A stretch of DNA of 64,000 nucleotides from Dichotomocladium elegans (taxonomy: Eukaryota; Mucoromycota; Mucoromycetes; Mucorales; Lichtheimiaceae). Where the stretch lies: the NCBI GenBank assembly GCA_025716815.1, contig JAIXMN010000039.1:62001-126000 (forward strand), read 5' to 3'. The translations under genes and the position numbers were made by a program. Positions 22,089 through 36,100 of the stretch are shown piece by piece. Under the pieces are notes generated by a model that worked only from the letters and a program-made list of their open reading frames with translations, was not told where the DNA came from and did no database searches. Positions within the stretch are counted from its first letter, which is position 1, and the number at the start of each line of letters is the position of its first letter.

Positions 22089-25000
22089 TAGTATTTCCCC
22101 TTCTTCGTCATTATCAAAGTATGATCTTTTAAGAAGATTGTTCATCCTAGTGAACACCGCATTCATCTTGGTAGTAACCATTTCTGGTGGTGCTGTTGTG
22201 CCCTCAGGCACAATGGCTGCTTCTACAGTCTTAGCTGACAGCACTTGCACATGGTGGTCAGGATGGCGGCGAATAACCAAGCACATATGCTTGCATGTCT
22301 TTCTGCTGTGAACATGTTCTGGGCATGTACAGGCTATGACATGCAGATTGTTGCAATTCACCTACAGTTAATTTGTTAGTTTATGCGAAATAAAACACGC
22401 GCGCTTATGCACCTTATAAATCAGCTCCGCGTTAGTGAAGGAGCGAACATTATAACCACTGCCATCTTGAAGTTGAGTGACAAAAGATGGGACTTCGCTC
22501 TCAGGGATGAGCTCCGCCTTTCTCATTGTTGCTCGTTCCTCGCGCTGTAGTTTCGTCATAGAGCCAACACGATTGGTAAGCCTTCTTATCTCCCAGTGAA
22601 TATCGAAACTAATGTCGTCAACAAGTAGGAAAATAAGTGCGTCGAGTCGGTGATTTTGCTTTCGGCGCATGTATATGGTTTTAAGTTGGTTGTGCCAACT
22701 CTCGACGTAGTTATTCGTCTCCATATTTGTGAAGACGTCTGGTTGGTGGCAAGCAGCCCATCGTTGAACTTGTTGTGGCTGAAGCCACTGGCGCGAAAAA
22801 TATCTTATGAAGTCTGTCTGGTTGATAAACTTCGCATGAAAGGATTCAAGGCGGCTTTCAAATATAGCCTTCTCCTTTTCGTACATCAGATCTTTCAAGT
22901 CAGCAATTATACGCCCTTGGATAGTGCTCTTCGCCTCGTCATCAGTCGCCACAACTTTTGAATGAATATTATTCATCCATGCACGCAAAACATGCCAATT
23001 GCAATATTGAATTGAACAGTTATTCCCCCAGACTGATTGGATTGCGTTACCCTCAGGGAAACTGCAGTCAATCGTCACCTTAACTGGTTTCATCCCGATA
23101 TCTGCGAGCGACTGAAGCCACGACCCAATTGGACGAGATGTAAGATCATTCGAAACGAAATAAGCAACTGGGACACCTCGACCAGCTGCTTCATGTAAAA
23201 TAACTAGCGTGTACAGCACCGTATTCGGATATGCTGAGACATCATGCGTGGCGTCTAAGCAGAAGTGTTTCGCATTCAGAAGAAGGTCTCGTTGCCATTT
23301 AAGGCAAAACCCAAAAGAAATGTTGAGGCTGCTAATGGATTCAACGAAGACAAAATCGCCAGCTTTTTGCAGATCGGCCATCCACTTTCTCGTCGAAACG
23401 AAGTTGTTCTCATCCTTCTGGGTGCGTTCTCTTAGCATATTATAGTACACATTATAAACGTCGACTGCGTTGATGTATGCTGCACGTTGATTTTCAGGTG
23501 TATCTGCAAAGTGGCGTCGAAGAGAATTCCGCACTTCACGGACAGTGTACCCTTTCAGGAGCTCTTCCCTGATCATTTCCCTTACTTCAGCTGTGTTCGG
23601 GAGGTATTGAACATCCTCAATTGATCCAGGAACATGGTTGCAATGAGAATTGCTGTACTTGAATTCAACATGTTCAGGATCCGCCACATAACAAGAGACA
23701 AGAAGGCTGGCCTTACAACCGATCTTCTTAGAACGGCGTTGGTTGGGGCGCAGTTGGCCACTTTCCCCACCAGGAACATGGCCGGCCATGCGTTTCGGCT
23801 CTCCTGCACGATGACAGTTGTACCGCTTGGACCATAGTACTGATTGCGTAGTCAATCGCGTCTTTGTTGCTATATGGTTTTAAGAATTACAGTTTCAAGG
23901 CGCGTTAAAAAAATTACCTCCTGGCTTAACGTTAAAACCTTTCGACACCCAGCATTCACCAGTCTCTTGCATTGTATTCTCTAAGATTTGTTCCCATTCG
24001 CAAATGTCGACAATGCGCGTTGCAGCAGTACGACGTGCATTAACAATAATGACAGACTGATCGTTGATTGCGAGTTCAGACATGTATGTAATCAAGGAAA
24101 AGGTGTTCAAAGCGCACCCAAGCGTATTTTCAAAATCAAATATGACCCAGACAATGGGGTCCATTTCTCTTCTGACCTATTTCTATTGCACTAACTGCGT
24201 GTACCATGAAGCCAAACCAAAACCCATTCCAGCAGCACTATGCCAATGCAGCATCTAACTGCATGCTAACTTTGCATGCTATGGTCGCAACCACTGTGCA
24301 GAAAAAACGACTTGTATGTGGTACATGAATATAAGGAGACATCATCGTTTCATCACCACAGAGAGCGTTTTTTGTCGATGTGCGTTTTATTTAGTCCATA
24401 GCCTTAATATCTACTTACATTACTTCATTCCTTTGCTTTCCGATCCCAAACGCGTCCACAATTGCATTCTAATCAGATTACTGTTTCTTCGATTAGAAGA
24501 ATCGAAAACAATTTGCGGGATTAGCTAGCGATTAAAGGAACTTGTTCTCGTCAATCACCTGATGCATGCCTTCTTTCGCACAGTAGCTTAAAGTCGCTTC
24601 AGATTTCAAATGGGTGTGAGCCGCGATTGATGTAGAAAACAAGTGCAAGTTTCTTTGATTACAGCAAGCTGCCATCCAAATCCGCAAAATCGTTGATTTC
24701 TTTTAAATTCCTTTAGATGTCGCCATGGTCCTGAAGTGAATGAAGCCCCAAAGTTCGTATATTGCAAACCGCTTTCGGAAAGAAACTTAACGGGCATTGC
24801 TTGTAGACATTTGCAGTGAAAATCCTGATTGTGTTAGTGACTAAGTATAATGTCGGCAACAAAGCTATGCAGATGTGTTAATGCGTTTTCACCAATTGAA
24901 TTAACTCCATCTCAAACGCTTTGGAATACGCGAAAGGTGAATGCAGACTCTTACCGGCCATGACGCTTTGTATAAATTAATGGCTGTGAAAAAACGCTTG

Positions 25001-25262
25001 AGCCTTCTGGGAAATAATGCAATATTGGCTTCAGAGTAATGCCCAGTTTTTGAAAGACACGCGAGCTGATTGAACGAATGCGAAATGCTGAAAAGACAGT
25101 AATGGCGAACGACCCCAAAGGTAATGTAAATGGTATGTTCATGAAAAGCACTTGCCCCTGAGCAATGCAAGCGAAAAAATTTTGAAGTGGACTTGTAAAT
25201 TTTTTTGGGGGGGTGGGGCCTGAGGGGTGGGGCCTGAGGGGTGGGGCGATCTAAGGACTTTC

Positions 25263-27192
25263 CATGAGAAGGGGGAAGAGGAGAGTTGTTAGTATGGCGG
25301 AAGGATGAACATGCCTTGGTGAAACGGTAACTGTAATTTTTTTGGGTAAGGATGATAGCGTTGGGCGAGATAATAAGTGGTGGTGTGAATGGATCACCAA
25401 CTTACTTATATTGCCTCAAACGTTCAGCACTCCCCCCCCCAACTCAATTTTTTTGAGGTCAGACGCACATCCAGCTTAAAAAATTTCAGGCAATGAATCC
25501 TTTGTCTTTTTGCGAATTCATTTGCATCAGTCCATTCCTTAACAATAATGCGGTAACTTCAATTCAATCTGACGAGAGAGACGTGTGCAGATGACATTCA
25601 ATGTAGGGGATGTGCGCAATCTCTTCATCTTCGTTAATTCTTTTCTTTTCAACATGGGCCCAGTTTGTGCTTAAGGCAATTCGGCAATTTCCCTCAACTA
25701 CAAAGACATCTTATTCTCAATGTTCGATGCGACGTTGGATCGCTGCGACATCAATAAATCTGTATGAGACATATGTCCAAGCGTCATAAGAATTATATTT
25801 CTACGCGTGCTGTGGTCATTTGGTACAGCTAAATCAAATTGGAAATCAGGTTTCCAGATAGTCTAATTTTATTAAAATAGACAGCAACAAATAGCAGGAG
25901 ATGACAAGAAGTAACAGTTGCGTGGTTAAGAGTAATAGCATTGTATCATGGGCTGGAGTGAAATGGGTCTAATTAACATAAACTTAATTCCAAAGCTTGG
26001 CTACATTAACAAGAAAAAAGGGATACGTGTTGTATTCCAGTTTTCATCGTTATTCACATAAGCAACCAATTGCGGATGGGCATTGGGCATTAAATTCCAG
26101 GAAACAGTAATTACTGGTATAAGCCAACCAAGCATGCATGCGTTTCTTCTTTCCTTGCTGATGGTAGTGGGCAAGAAAGGAAATGGATAAAATAACCGAA
26201 GTCAGTAAGTGGGATGTCTGGATGAAATTAACAACACTGCAATCGTCAATTTCACGACATCTTCTCCACGTTGCCTATTTGATGCATCCATCATAAGTGC
26301 ACATCATTCATAATCCTTATGGAGCATGCAGCTTCCGTTTCCATTTATTCCCTACATATGTTCTCATTCCTCCTGCCAGCACTTAACTAATCCTTATTTC
26401 ACAAACCACAGAGTCCTTGGCATTTGTAGATTCTGTAGCCATCAATCACTACGTGTCTCTTGGTCTACGCCTCCTATAGCGACAATATAAAGCTTGCGTG
26501 AAAATGACCTGACAAATAGAAGCAGCTGATAATTACTGACTTCAGGTCAATCGTGTTAATAATGGATAATGCCCTGCTGATTATGACTTTCTTTCTTTCA
26601 CAGACACAAATTAAGATAAAGTCGATTATAGGTGACACACAACAGTCGATCTCCATACAGTGTAGAATGTTGTGCCCAATGGCTCTGTTGGTCTTGATGA
26701 TTGTACCAGATGTGAAGCAATTAATGTCCTCAGCACAAAAATGACCGCGGAAAATAGACAGGCTTATATTTAGAGGCTGACGTCTGTAGTTTTTTCCCTG
26801 TTTAATTTCGCGTTACAATCCTTGCCATGGAACAAGACTTTTTCAATTGCTGCTTTTTAGATAAACCATGCATAGTCATTGTCACGAATCACTCTTTGAG
26901 AGAAATCGCCAGAGACTTGTCAGTATTCAAACGCCATCCAGCAACAGCTTTCGTCTTATATGAGATTATACTAAACTACATGGAATCATTCTTTAGTGGT
27001 TACTCTTATGCGCATTCAGTTGCGATTATTGAAAAAAAACCATGCTAATAAGCCACAACAGATGAATGAACTATAAGACTCTTTTGAACGCCATTCGCCG
27101 TTAAACTTGAACGTAAGTACAGCAGTCCGCTGAGCATTATCTTTCGAAAGTAATTGACATATATTTCTGGTACATTAAACAATGCGCCAGTA
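25263..27192. other. Noncoding; probable left arm of MULE 2
   Basis: A C-run followed by aactcaatttttttgagg at about 25432-25460 resembles the outer ends of the other MULEs. The remainder is AT-rich with no supported gene. Position next to the MULE 2 C-terminus fits a MULE terminal arm; the opposite arm is missing. Confidence 0.45.
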
Positions 27193-28616
27193 TCAATTGT
27201 TTTGACGGCGGAAATTAGCATTTGGAGGAATAGTAAGAGCTGCGCCAATGAAGGAATTAATTGAGGAAAGCTCTTCAGTAAGGTTATTAATCCGTGTGTC
27301 GGCTTCTGCAATCTTGTCAGGATCTTCAACCATCGATCCCCCAATGCAACGTCTAAGAGCAGTGATGGATGCTGCATGCTTCTGAAGTGCATCCTCAAGT
27401 AGCTCTTTGGCCATTGGCGTATGCGTCAGGCGTTCTCTGGCAGAAGTAACTGGTTCATGTGGCACCTGTTGCATATATGTTGCAGAACTGTCCAAAAGTG
27501 CTGGATGGACAACTACACCATTGACATGTTGTTGCACTAGAAACATATGCTTACATGGGCGGCGCATTGTGCTAAACCAAGGACAAGTGCAAGCTGTAAT
27601 CTGTGAACCACTGGTGTGGACCTGGTAAGAAAGGTAAGAGTATGCTAGGATAAAAGGCGTGTTGAATCATGACTTCCTTACTTCATACGTGGTTCCATCC
27701 ATTGAAAACGAGCTACTGATATACTCGTTTTCCACTTGCAACGTTATCATTGCGGGTAACATGGCACGACTGACCAACTCAGCTTTTCTTCTCTGCGGAA
27801 GCGATGTTCACTAATACCCATTCGGCCAACGTTGGTGGACAGTCGTCGAGTCTCTTGTTTTATGTCGAATTCGACAACTGACGTCAAGATCTCGAGAAGC
27901 GCATCCATATGGTGGACATGTTTACGCTGCAAGTAAATGGTCTTAAGCTGGTTGTGCCAAGATTCAACATAGTTGTTGGTTTCCATGTTGGTGTATACAG
28001 CTGGCTGGTGGCAGGCCGCCCAACGTTTGCATCCTTGCGCTCCTTCAACCCAGTAACGCTTAAAGTAAGTCGCGAATTCAACCTGGGTCCATGTGTATCT
28101 GTTGAGAAAGGTATCAAGAAGTTCATTGAACTTCTCGATATCCTTCTCATACATCAGGTCGCGCAGGTGCTGGCAGACTACTTTTCTTGCTTGCTCTGGT
28201 GTCTGTCCTTGCTCTCCAACAACTTTCGATTGCACGTTCTTCATCAATGCGCACATGACGTGTCATGTACAGTACTGAATGGTGCAGCTCTCCCACACCT
28301 CACAGACCGCGTTGTCCTCTGGAAGACTGCAATCTATTGTGATTCTGCGTGGGACTATCCCAAGTGAATGCAAGAAGCAGAACCAGTGAACAAGGGGATG
28401 GGATGACAGATTATTTGTCAAAAGGTAGGCAACAGGAACACCACGACCAGCTATAGGATGGCGGATGACCATGGTGTATAACACACCATCGTTGTAATGG
28501 CTGACGTCATGGGTTGCATCCAAAGAAAAGAACTTCGCACCAACGAGCAGTGTTTTCTGCCATGGAGCAGTGAAACCGAAGGCGAAGTATTCAGCAGAAA
28601 GAGCACTTCCTGCAGC
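27193..28616 (-). pseudogene. MULE 2 transposase, N-terminally truncated
   Basis: Reads from YFAFGFTAPWQKTLLVGAKF (about 28595) through FSLDATHDVS, ITIDCSLPEDNAVCEVW, RWAACHQPAVYTNMETNNYVESWHNQLKTIY to PCKHMFLVQQH (SWIM finger half) and a helical C-terminus. It is clearly related to MULE 1. The N-terminal third is cut at 28616 by the end of MULE 3. TGA at 28263 replaces the Trp found in MULE 1 (YCNWHV), and the frame changes near 27760. Confidence 0.85.
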
Positions 28617-31099
28617 AAAAAGACAATTTACCGTACAAAAATAGCTGGTCTTGAAATATTTCAGCAGCCAAAAAGAAAAATTTATCTGTACAAAAGTTGC
28701 GGGACTTTAAACTTGAATGCCCCCCCCAAAAAATTTTTTTTGGATAATTGCCTCAACCAGCAATGCATGGGCACCTCATTTTCGCGTTTTTTTTTTCTTG
28801 GAAATCCAATTGCATTCAACTTTCACATGACCATGCACCACATTCCTGCACAGTCATGAAAATTGCGGAAACGGCATCAGCAACAATGCAGCTAATTATA
28901 ACGAGAGACTTTCCCTATGCATGCGCATTTGCTTTGAAGTAAGTGGGAACATGCCAAGTCGGCGATTTAGGACATTCGTTTTCATTTCTTGTCGTGTCAT
29001 CCATTAACATTACATTGTGTGCTTCAGGCAATCATACTCTTTTATTATATGTACGACGTGCTCGTTCTCCGTTTCTTAGATGGCATTTGCGCAATGTTGG
29101 TTTGCCACGCACATTTCGTTGCAAATGAAGCTGGTTAATTTATGGGAACATTACATTTATTTGGCTTTCATTGCCGTGCAATTGCCAAATCTAACATTGT
29201 ATTGTACCTTTGAGGCAGGACCAACTCTTTTGTTCGAAAAGTTACGCGTTTATCTTATGTTGTCTGGCAAATTCGACTTATACTTCAGCAATGCGGTTTG
29301 TATGCCATCTACATTTCGGCGACATTGAAGGTTAATTAGAAACGGAATGCGAGGCAGGGAGAAGGAAAGGTATACAGAAGTATGTGCACTAGGCCTAAGG
29401 GAAACTCTGCTTTGTTGAGAGATAATATAAAATATAAAAATATTGCAAATAAAAAGAACACCTTTTTTGTCCTTCCAGCCACCATCGTTTTATACAGTAT
29501 GCCCAATCTGCATGTTCCATTCCGCATCTGTCTCAGCAACGTGTAGATTTACGTCAGATTGCCATTGCAATCTTCATCTCGAGTTTATCTTCAACATTCT
29601 GAGTAATTACCGGAATGGTCGCGCACATCCTAACCAGCTAATTATATAGATCATGCCACGAAATCTCATCCAAGAAGCTGCGGAATTGTTACGAGAATCT
29701 TTTGTTGACGACGTTTACGATTACGACGCTGATTGCCCTGCAGTAATCGAGATGGGGTGGGGCTCATTCCAGACATTCGTTAACGAGGAGGAAAAACGGA
29801 CTGGGTGCACGTTCTACAACGAAACTACTGGAGGTACACGCAACAGTAACAAGAAGTTTCTGCAGCGCCTTGGTGAAACGCCCAATGAGGATGTATCTGA
29901 TGCTACCAGCATAGCCAGTGGGGTGAAACGCGGTCGTCCAAGCGGCAATAGCTTTACTTTGGTATGTACAAGCTCTTTGCCATTGATATTACCTCCTTAT
30001 TTCTTCTTTGCAGATCTTTAAGTGCCACAGGCACAAGAAGCCTAAAGCATCCGGGAGTTCAAACCGAGCTCATGAAAACTTGCCTTGTGGGTGTACTGCA
30101 ACAATCAAAGCTGTGAGATATATTAGTGATCCAGCAATGGTCACTGTGACATATAACTGGCGCCATACTGGGCATGTTCCTCGTTCACGCCAGGATTTTG
30201 CTACTGCTCCCAATAGCAGAGACGTTCGTGAAACCCTTACTCATCTGGTTGAGAGCGGATTAACCTGGAAAAGCATCCAACAAATGGTGAACCTTGATCG
30301 GTCTGTTTTGGAGAGGATTTTAAGCCATCAGGACAGCCAACAAATGAATGTCATTGGCGATGCAATGCCATTAACCAATGGATTCCCAGAAGCTGTGCCA
30401 CGCTCATTACGCATAACTTACTGACATGTGTACTATGCAATGAGCAAGTGCATTAAAAAGAAAGCGATGCATGCACCAGACATCGACACGAGCTTGGACC
30501 ATTGGGCTGAGAAGATCGGAAACGAGGATGGGATTGTTTTGTGGAAGAGGATGAATGATGTTCAAGAAGGGCTGTTTGTTTTTGCCTTCCTTTCGAAGTG
30601 GCAACGACAGGTACTTGTAATATATATATTATTTATTTATTCTTGTGTGAGCGTTGCTAATCACTGGTTTAAGACCCTGCTTGAGAATGGCAACTTAGTT
30701 TGCATCGATTCAACCCACAAAACATGTGTGTACAAAGATGGTGTGCACTGCTTCCTTTACACAATCGTTGCCAGATCACATCAAACTGGTAAAGGTGCAC
30801 CACTTTGTTGGATGGCAACCAACTCTGAGACACACTTTCCCATTGTCGAGTGGTTTAAATGGCTTAAGCATGAGGTCGGCTTTTTCCCTGAGAAGATCAT
30901 GATCGATAACTCTGACATAGAGATACTTGCGATTAGAACGGTCTTCAATGATGGTTGCCAAATCCTTCTTTGTTTTTGGCACATCCTTCGTGCATGGCGG
31001 AAGAACATTCGTTCTAAGGTGATGATGCCGCACATTGGAATCCAGAAAACAATGCAAGAGAAGAGGCAACACAGAGATGATGCTTTACACTGCGCCTGG

Positions 31100-31225
31100 G
31101 AGGAGGAATAAGGTAGTAAAAAAGTACCTTATTCCCTCACTTATTCCTGGGAATAAGGTAGAGAATAAGGTAGTACCTTATTCCTGAAGTGAACTTCTGT
31201 TCTGCAGGAATAAAGTACCTTATTC
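31100..31225. repeat. CACTA subterminal repeats
   Basis: At least five copies, in both orientations, of the core GAATAAGGTA / TACCTTATTC lie just inside the left TIR. A matching pair lies at 36726-36750. In CACTA elements such motifs bind the element-encoded accessory protein; here that role is inferred. Confidence 0.8.
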
Positions 31226-32139
31226 CTCTAAAAACTGTCAATGGGGGGAGCATGGCGCAGCTGCCGTCTCATCTATTTTTGAAAAAAGTGGGGCCGTTAC
31301 ACCAGTTATAAATGGTAGGTCCGTGTTTTATTTTATACAACTTTTTACAGTAACAGGTTGGCAATCCCGTTTGTTTATGGGCTGATCAATAACCCTCAGC
31401 AAACAATTATATACTGACGATGAAACAGATAGAAGTATCAATTGAAACGCGACCTTTTTTTTTATTATTTCAAAATGAAATGGTTGACAATTTTTAGCTA
31501 CACTACTGTGATAAATGCTACTATAATGATAAATGGGATTCTAAAGAGCTAGTGAGGCAGATGCTTCTGTTGAAGTGCAGGTTGTGCAACAGGATGGAAA
31601 TGTAGATGAGGTAAGATGCCGGAGGCACACCGGAATAACAGTTCGTCATAACAGAAAGTATAGTGGTCTTCTTTATCTAAAAAAAGTGTGATACCAGTTA
31701 GCACCCATATAAATCAGTGGATGCAGCAACATATGTAAACCTACCTGTGATTAATCGAACAGTCAGAAATGAACCTAATAAAATAATTGACCTTTGAGTA
31801 AGGATTCATATATCTGTTCCATAAGAAAACTTACCTCATCGTTCATAGGAGAAAATATGCGATGGAAACAAATCGCCTGTAGCCGTTCATAAGTTAAAGA
31901 GCATTAGGAAGAAGGAAGCCTTACATGAACACGCGTTGTCGTCCAAAGATCCCGGTATGAAGGAAGTGAAAAGAAAGGGAAAGAAATGATGAAACAAATA
32001 AACATACCAGACACCCGCTTTAAATACTGTCTTCACTGCGTATGTGCACCCATCTTCCATCTCTGCTCCAAACAATAAATTTCAGAAGTAAGCAAAAAAA
32101 AAGGTTGCATGCGAAATTGGCCCCTTCATCTTTGTGTAG

Positions 32140-33126
32140 ATGTTTTCCAATAGCAATACCACCCAGCGCCGCCAAGAACACGGCGAAAGCATCGAACAGT
32201 CCAATATGCTCTCGCATATTCGCCGTCTGGAGGACGAACAGGTCAGGTTGAAGGCCAAGAACCAGGCCATTGAGCAGCAGCTCCTCAACTTGTCGTCTGC
32301 GCTCATGGCCAGAGAGCAACCAGTCGCTGCTGCATCGTCTGTATCTCGCGAACCTGGAGTTGAACGAGTTGTGGTGCGTTTATTATTTGATGTACTTAAC
32401 TTTTGTAACATGTCTAATATCTGTTGGCTAGCGAAACATCCATGACCGGCATGCTCTCTTTTCTGCCGGTCAAGGTTACGATTTCAATCGCTCGTTTCGA
32501 TGTGCGCACAATGAGGAGGTGACGGCAACGATCGCCGCATACTGCGTTGGACATGTCGGCGGCTGTGTGCTTGGTGCACGGGAGCTACGCTCCCAGATAC
32601 ACACTTTTTTCTCTGGGCAGAAAGATGCTCTCAAGCTGTCTCCAGCGCAGAAGAAAGCCGTTGCCGAGACGCGCAAACGCAACAAACGAGTGTGGAAGGT
32701 AATTAACCACTATGTTGGCCCTTTATAAGTTAAAATACTCATAGGTTACATACAGAAACTCGTGGGCCGCAAAGAAGCCTGTGAGAAGTATGCTGCCACG
32801 TTGGAGGCTGACTTCCCCGGTGGCTCGCGTCTTCTTGTGCGTGAATGCATGTCGCCAGAGATTTCTGACGACGATGGGAATGTGGAGGTCAAAAAACCTG
32901 CGCACAGAACTGTTAAGGTATTCTTAGTTTGGGTGACATTAGACGTTTGCGCTGAAAGAATGCGGTAATGTTGTAGGCAGCAGAGTTCTTTGAAAAGTTG
33001 GACTTGCTGGTAAAGCAAGGGAAAAAGAGGGAGTCGCGGGAAAGTCTTAAGAGGAAGAGAGTTGAGGACGACCAGGCCGTACTCCCTGAAGAAGTGCTGG
33101 CTGTTTTGCCCGATTGGGCCAAGTAA
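32140..33126 (+). CDS. CACTA accessory protein, coiled coil
   Basis: Four predicted exons (32140-32373, 32432-32698, 32756-32917, 32977-33126), all phase 0 with GT-AG introns, joining to 270 residues. The N-terminus is a probable coiled coil (MLSHIRRLEDEQVRLKAKNQ). A central domain begins RNIHDRHALF, and the C-terminus is basic and charged (KRESRESLKRKRVEDDQ). It ends 44 bp from the stop of the transposase on the other strand. It occupies the place of the second gene in plant CACTA elements and probably binds the subterminal repeats, but I recognise no named domain. Further 5' exons are possible. Confidence 0.7.
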
Positions 33127-33170
33127 AAAAAATAGTGACTATTCCCCATTCATACTTTTCTCTTTCTTTA

Positions 33171-36100
33171 TTACGCTGTGATTCTGCGTGCTAATGGAAT
33201 AACCAGGATCTTTGAAGTTGCAGAGTTTTGCTGCTGACCATATGCAACAATGGCAACTTGGGAAAAGATTCTGTGTATGGGTAAGATGCAATCGCGGTCT
33301 TCACTCATAAAGCTGTTGCGCCATTCCTCGAGACCTTCGTCGGCAAAGCGCTGTGTTGAAGCATGGGTACGATACCAACGGACAAATGCGAAGTAGTGGA
33401 TGGTCGGAATGCGGTTCACGACAAGGAGGTGACGAAAGTAAAATTGTACTTGACCAGTCCAGGCAACAACACGGTTACTTGTGTCAAGAAACAATGCCTG
33501 TATGTGCGAACCACGGATTGAGCGAGCTGTTGCTGATCGGTACGTTTGCCCGAAGATCTCGATGGTTCTAAATTTCTCAATCTCAGGCAAAACGTATGAC
33601 GCCGGCCTGCGTGCTGCATTGTTCAGATGGCGAACTTCTTCCTCTCCGTAGCTGGCCTGGTAAAACTGGACCAGCAGTTCGTAGGTAATGGTGCCGAGTA
33701 AGTTCGCTTTTTTGCCATCACGCATTGACGCAGCTGTATCCAGTGGGATTGGTTCCGATCCAAAGACATTGACTGCTGAGTCTGTGGATAAAGCCGCAAA
33801 CGTAAGTGGCTCGAAATGGGGATGGACTGCTTGCTGCTGGAGTGTGCGAGATTGACCAGCAATCTTCAAGAGTAAGCGCAACTCAAGATTTCTACCGGAA
33901 AAGCGCCTGGCCTCACGATGAACGAAGTCGACTGCGCTGGTCTTCTCGATAAAGCGCTTCATAAAAGTAAGCTCTAAAGAGTCCTTTTGGTTCGTTGCTG
34001 CGGCTTTCATGAACCCGTTATATCGTTCGAAGCTGAATAGCCAGAACGCATAGACAGGCCCAAAATCCTCGATCACTTCGCGTAAGTGCAGATGTAGATG
34101 CATATTAGGCGTGATGATCTCAGGACCGTATATCCGCTCGCAGCCGCGCACAAAATGCTCGAGGAACCCATGCGCCTCGTCAATATCGGCGTATGTGATC
34201 GTCGTTTTCGCGAGGATTCGGCAGGCAGAAACAAAGTCCATCCAGTTCTTGAACTCGGCTCGAGGCAGGAAATTCTTCAAAACGAATGGTGAATATACCA
34301 GACACCATGCTTTCCAGTCGTCAGCTGTCATGAAACCAAATTTGCGATCGATTTTGCGTTGCAGCGAAGGGATACCCGGTGGCAGCACGACACCGTCGGC
34401 CAATTTCTGCATTTGGGCTCCAATGGTGTCATTCAGTAGCCCGCGCGTCCTCCATACACGCACCATCCGGTCAGCAGTTCCCAGGAAGCAATTGTGCATA
34501 ACATCGATGACTGTGCCTTGTACTGGATCGAAATAGGCAAGCCTGTGAATTTCCGACCATCGCGTTCCTGTTGATCGTTCGATGTCATAGCGCTCTGAAG
34601 GCGATGTCGCTGTACGCCAACGCTCAGCAGCGTATGCATTATCAGCCTTGGTCCTTAATGGGTCGAGGACTTGGTACCCAGAATAGTCAAGCTTCGTAGT
34701 GTCAGGGAAAACACGGAACTCGCGCGTACATTTATGACATGCTCGCGTGCTGGCATGCGAAGTAAATCCACCAACCTTTCGCCCAGCAGGAATGTCACAA
34801 GCGATGTTGAACAAAGCTGCTCGAATGATTGCGCCATTGGGTTGTTGGAATGTTGGGATCATAATGCCGCGAAAGAGTGGGAGAAGATCGTCAATGAGCG
34901 GTTTCAGGTAGTGGTTCACCTCGTATGTACTCGGCTCTTTTGGTCCAGGCATCACACCAACAAGGATTACATTCTCTGTTTTATAGCGGTCGGCACGAGG
35001 CAAATTGTTTACCACAAGGTATATGGCACCGCAAGAGTACCCAGAATCAAAAGGAGCAAACCAATCGACGTTTAAGGTCAACATCAAGGAACGGCCGTCT
35101 CGAACAAATGGTTGGTTGATATCGTTGGGGTCCTTCAATGCACGCCACGCCATGCCGTCGTATACGTCATGGAAGATACCGTTCTGCGTGTTCCGAAGTT
35201 GCCACTGTGTGATCTTGGTCTCGAAATCATGTCGTAAAAAGAGCTTTTTTAGGCTCTGAGTAAGCGGGTAGTATGCATACTGCTTGATGGGTACAGGCCG
35301 GTTGCTTGACGTCAATTTACACAGCTGTGCACCACACAGTGTCCCATTCATCTGGTGGCTCTGCTTCGTGCATGTCTGAGGACCGGGTTGCAGAAAGATA
35401 CCATGGCATACAGGACATGCACTATACATCCGAAGGTCATCGGTAAGACTCTCGAATCCAATCCATCTTTTCCAGCCGGCGATTGTGTCAGGAAGAGTAT
35501 TCTGTTGCGCAATGGCTCCGAGACTGACTAGCAACATGGTGACAAAACTGATGAGGACGTTCGCCGCCCGCTCAGATAAATGGTGCAGCTGGAACAGGAC
35601 AAGGAAGAGAAATATGAACGGCAAAGGATGTGTAAGGAAGTCCAACGGGGTAGATGTAGGTGTGTCTGTTGTCTGCTTGTGATTGAGGGACCTTATTAAT
35701 AGGGCATTAATTTTTATTTAAGTTCACAAACCTCGTCGTCCTCAATCACACCATCAAACTCAATGTCGATGGCTTGATTCATTTCGTCTTCACTCGTGAT
35801 CTCGGGAATTACGCTATCGCTTCCGTCGAAATGCTCTTCAGGCAGCTCGTCTGCAACGAGACAATAACAACCACAACAATAAGCTTCCAGTGAGACCAGC
35901 AAATGACAAGAACATACCATACACAGTAGGTGGAAACATTCCCGCTGTTTCCATTATTGTATCACTGCCTATCCACGCATATATAGAGTAAGTTTTATGC
36001 AGCATGGGCTTTTGAACCAATGTACCATTCTGGAGAGCCTGGACTGGATTGGTATCAATGGAGCGTTCGAAATGCTCCCGCCATGTTCTGATATTGACAA

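Larger units (their letters stand above)
19140..24083 (-). pseudogene. MULE 1 transposase, split by Tigger
   Basis: Exons 24083-23918, 23869-22413 and 22361-22089, continuing beyond the Tigger element at 19223-19140. Removing Tigger plus one TA restores the frame exactly to a stop at 19140-19142, about 659 residues. Features in order are an N-terminal zinc-binding region (RYNCHRAG, GGESGQLRPN, CNHVPGSIEDVQYLPNT), the MULE DDE core (FCLDATHDVS first Asp; VTIDCSFPEGNAIQSVW second; TNMETNNYVESWHNQLK Glu), and a SWIM zinc finger (CTCPEHVHSRKTCKHM) in exon 3. The C-terminus is a helical basic tail after the Tigger junction. Apart from the insertion no stop is seen, so it was intact when Tigger landed. 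Confidence 0.85.
15616..25262 (-). mobile_element. MULE 1, long-TIR Mutator-like element with nested insertions
   Basis: Outer ends are GAAAGTCCTTAGATCGCC on the left and its reverse complement on the right. The TIRs are about 950 bp and nearly identical: right 24309-25262; left 15616-16401 plus 18855-19016, split by a hAT insertion. The interior holds a MULE transposase (minus strand) interrupted by a pogo/Tigger element. Without the insertions the element would be about 4.3 kb. Flanks show only an imperfect 8-10 bp similarity (tcatgaag / ccatgagaag), so the target duplication is uncertain. Confidence 0.85.

Noticed and set aside
15606..25272. Exact target duplication of MULE 1
   Set aside because: Flanks share only an imperfect tcatgaag / ccatgagaag match with an indel, so I do not claim it.
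33353..35259. Several plus-strand open frames opposite the CACTA transposase
   Set aside because: All are shadows of the long conserved minus-strand TNP2-like gene.
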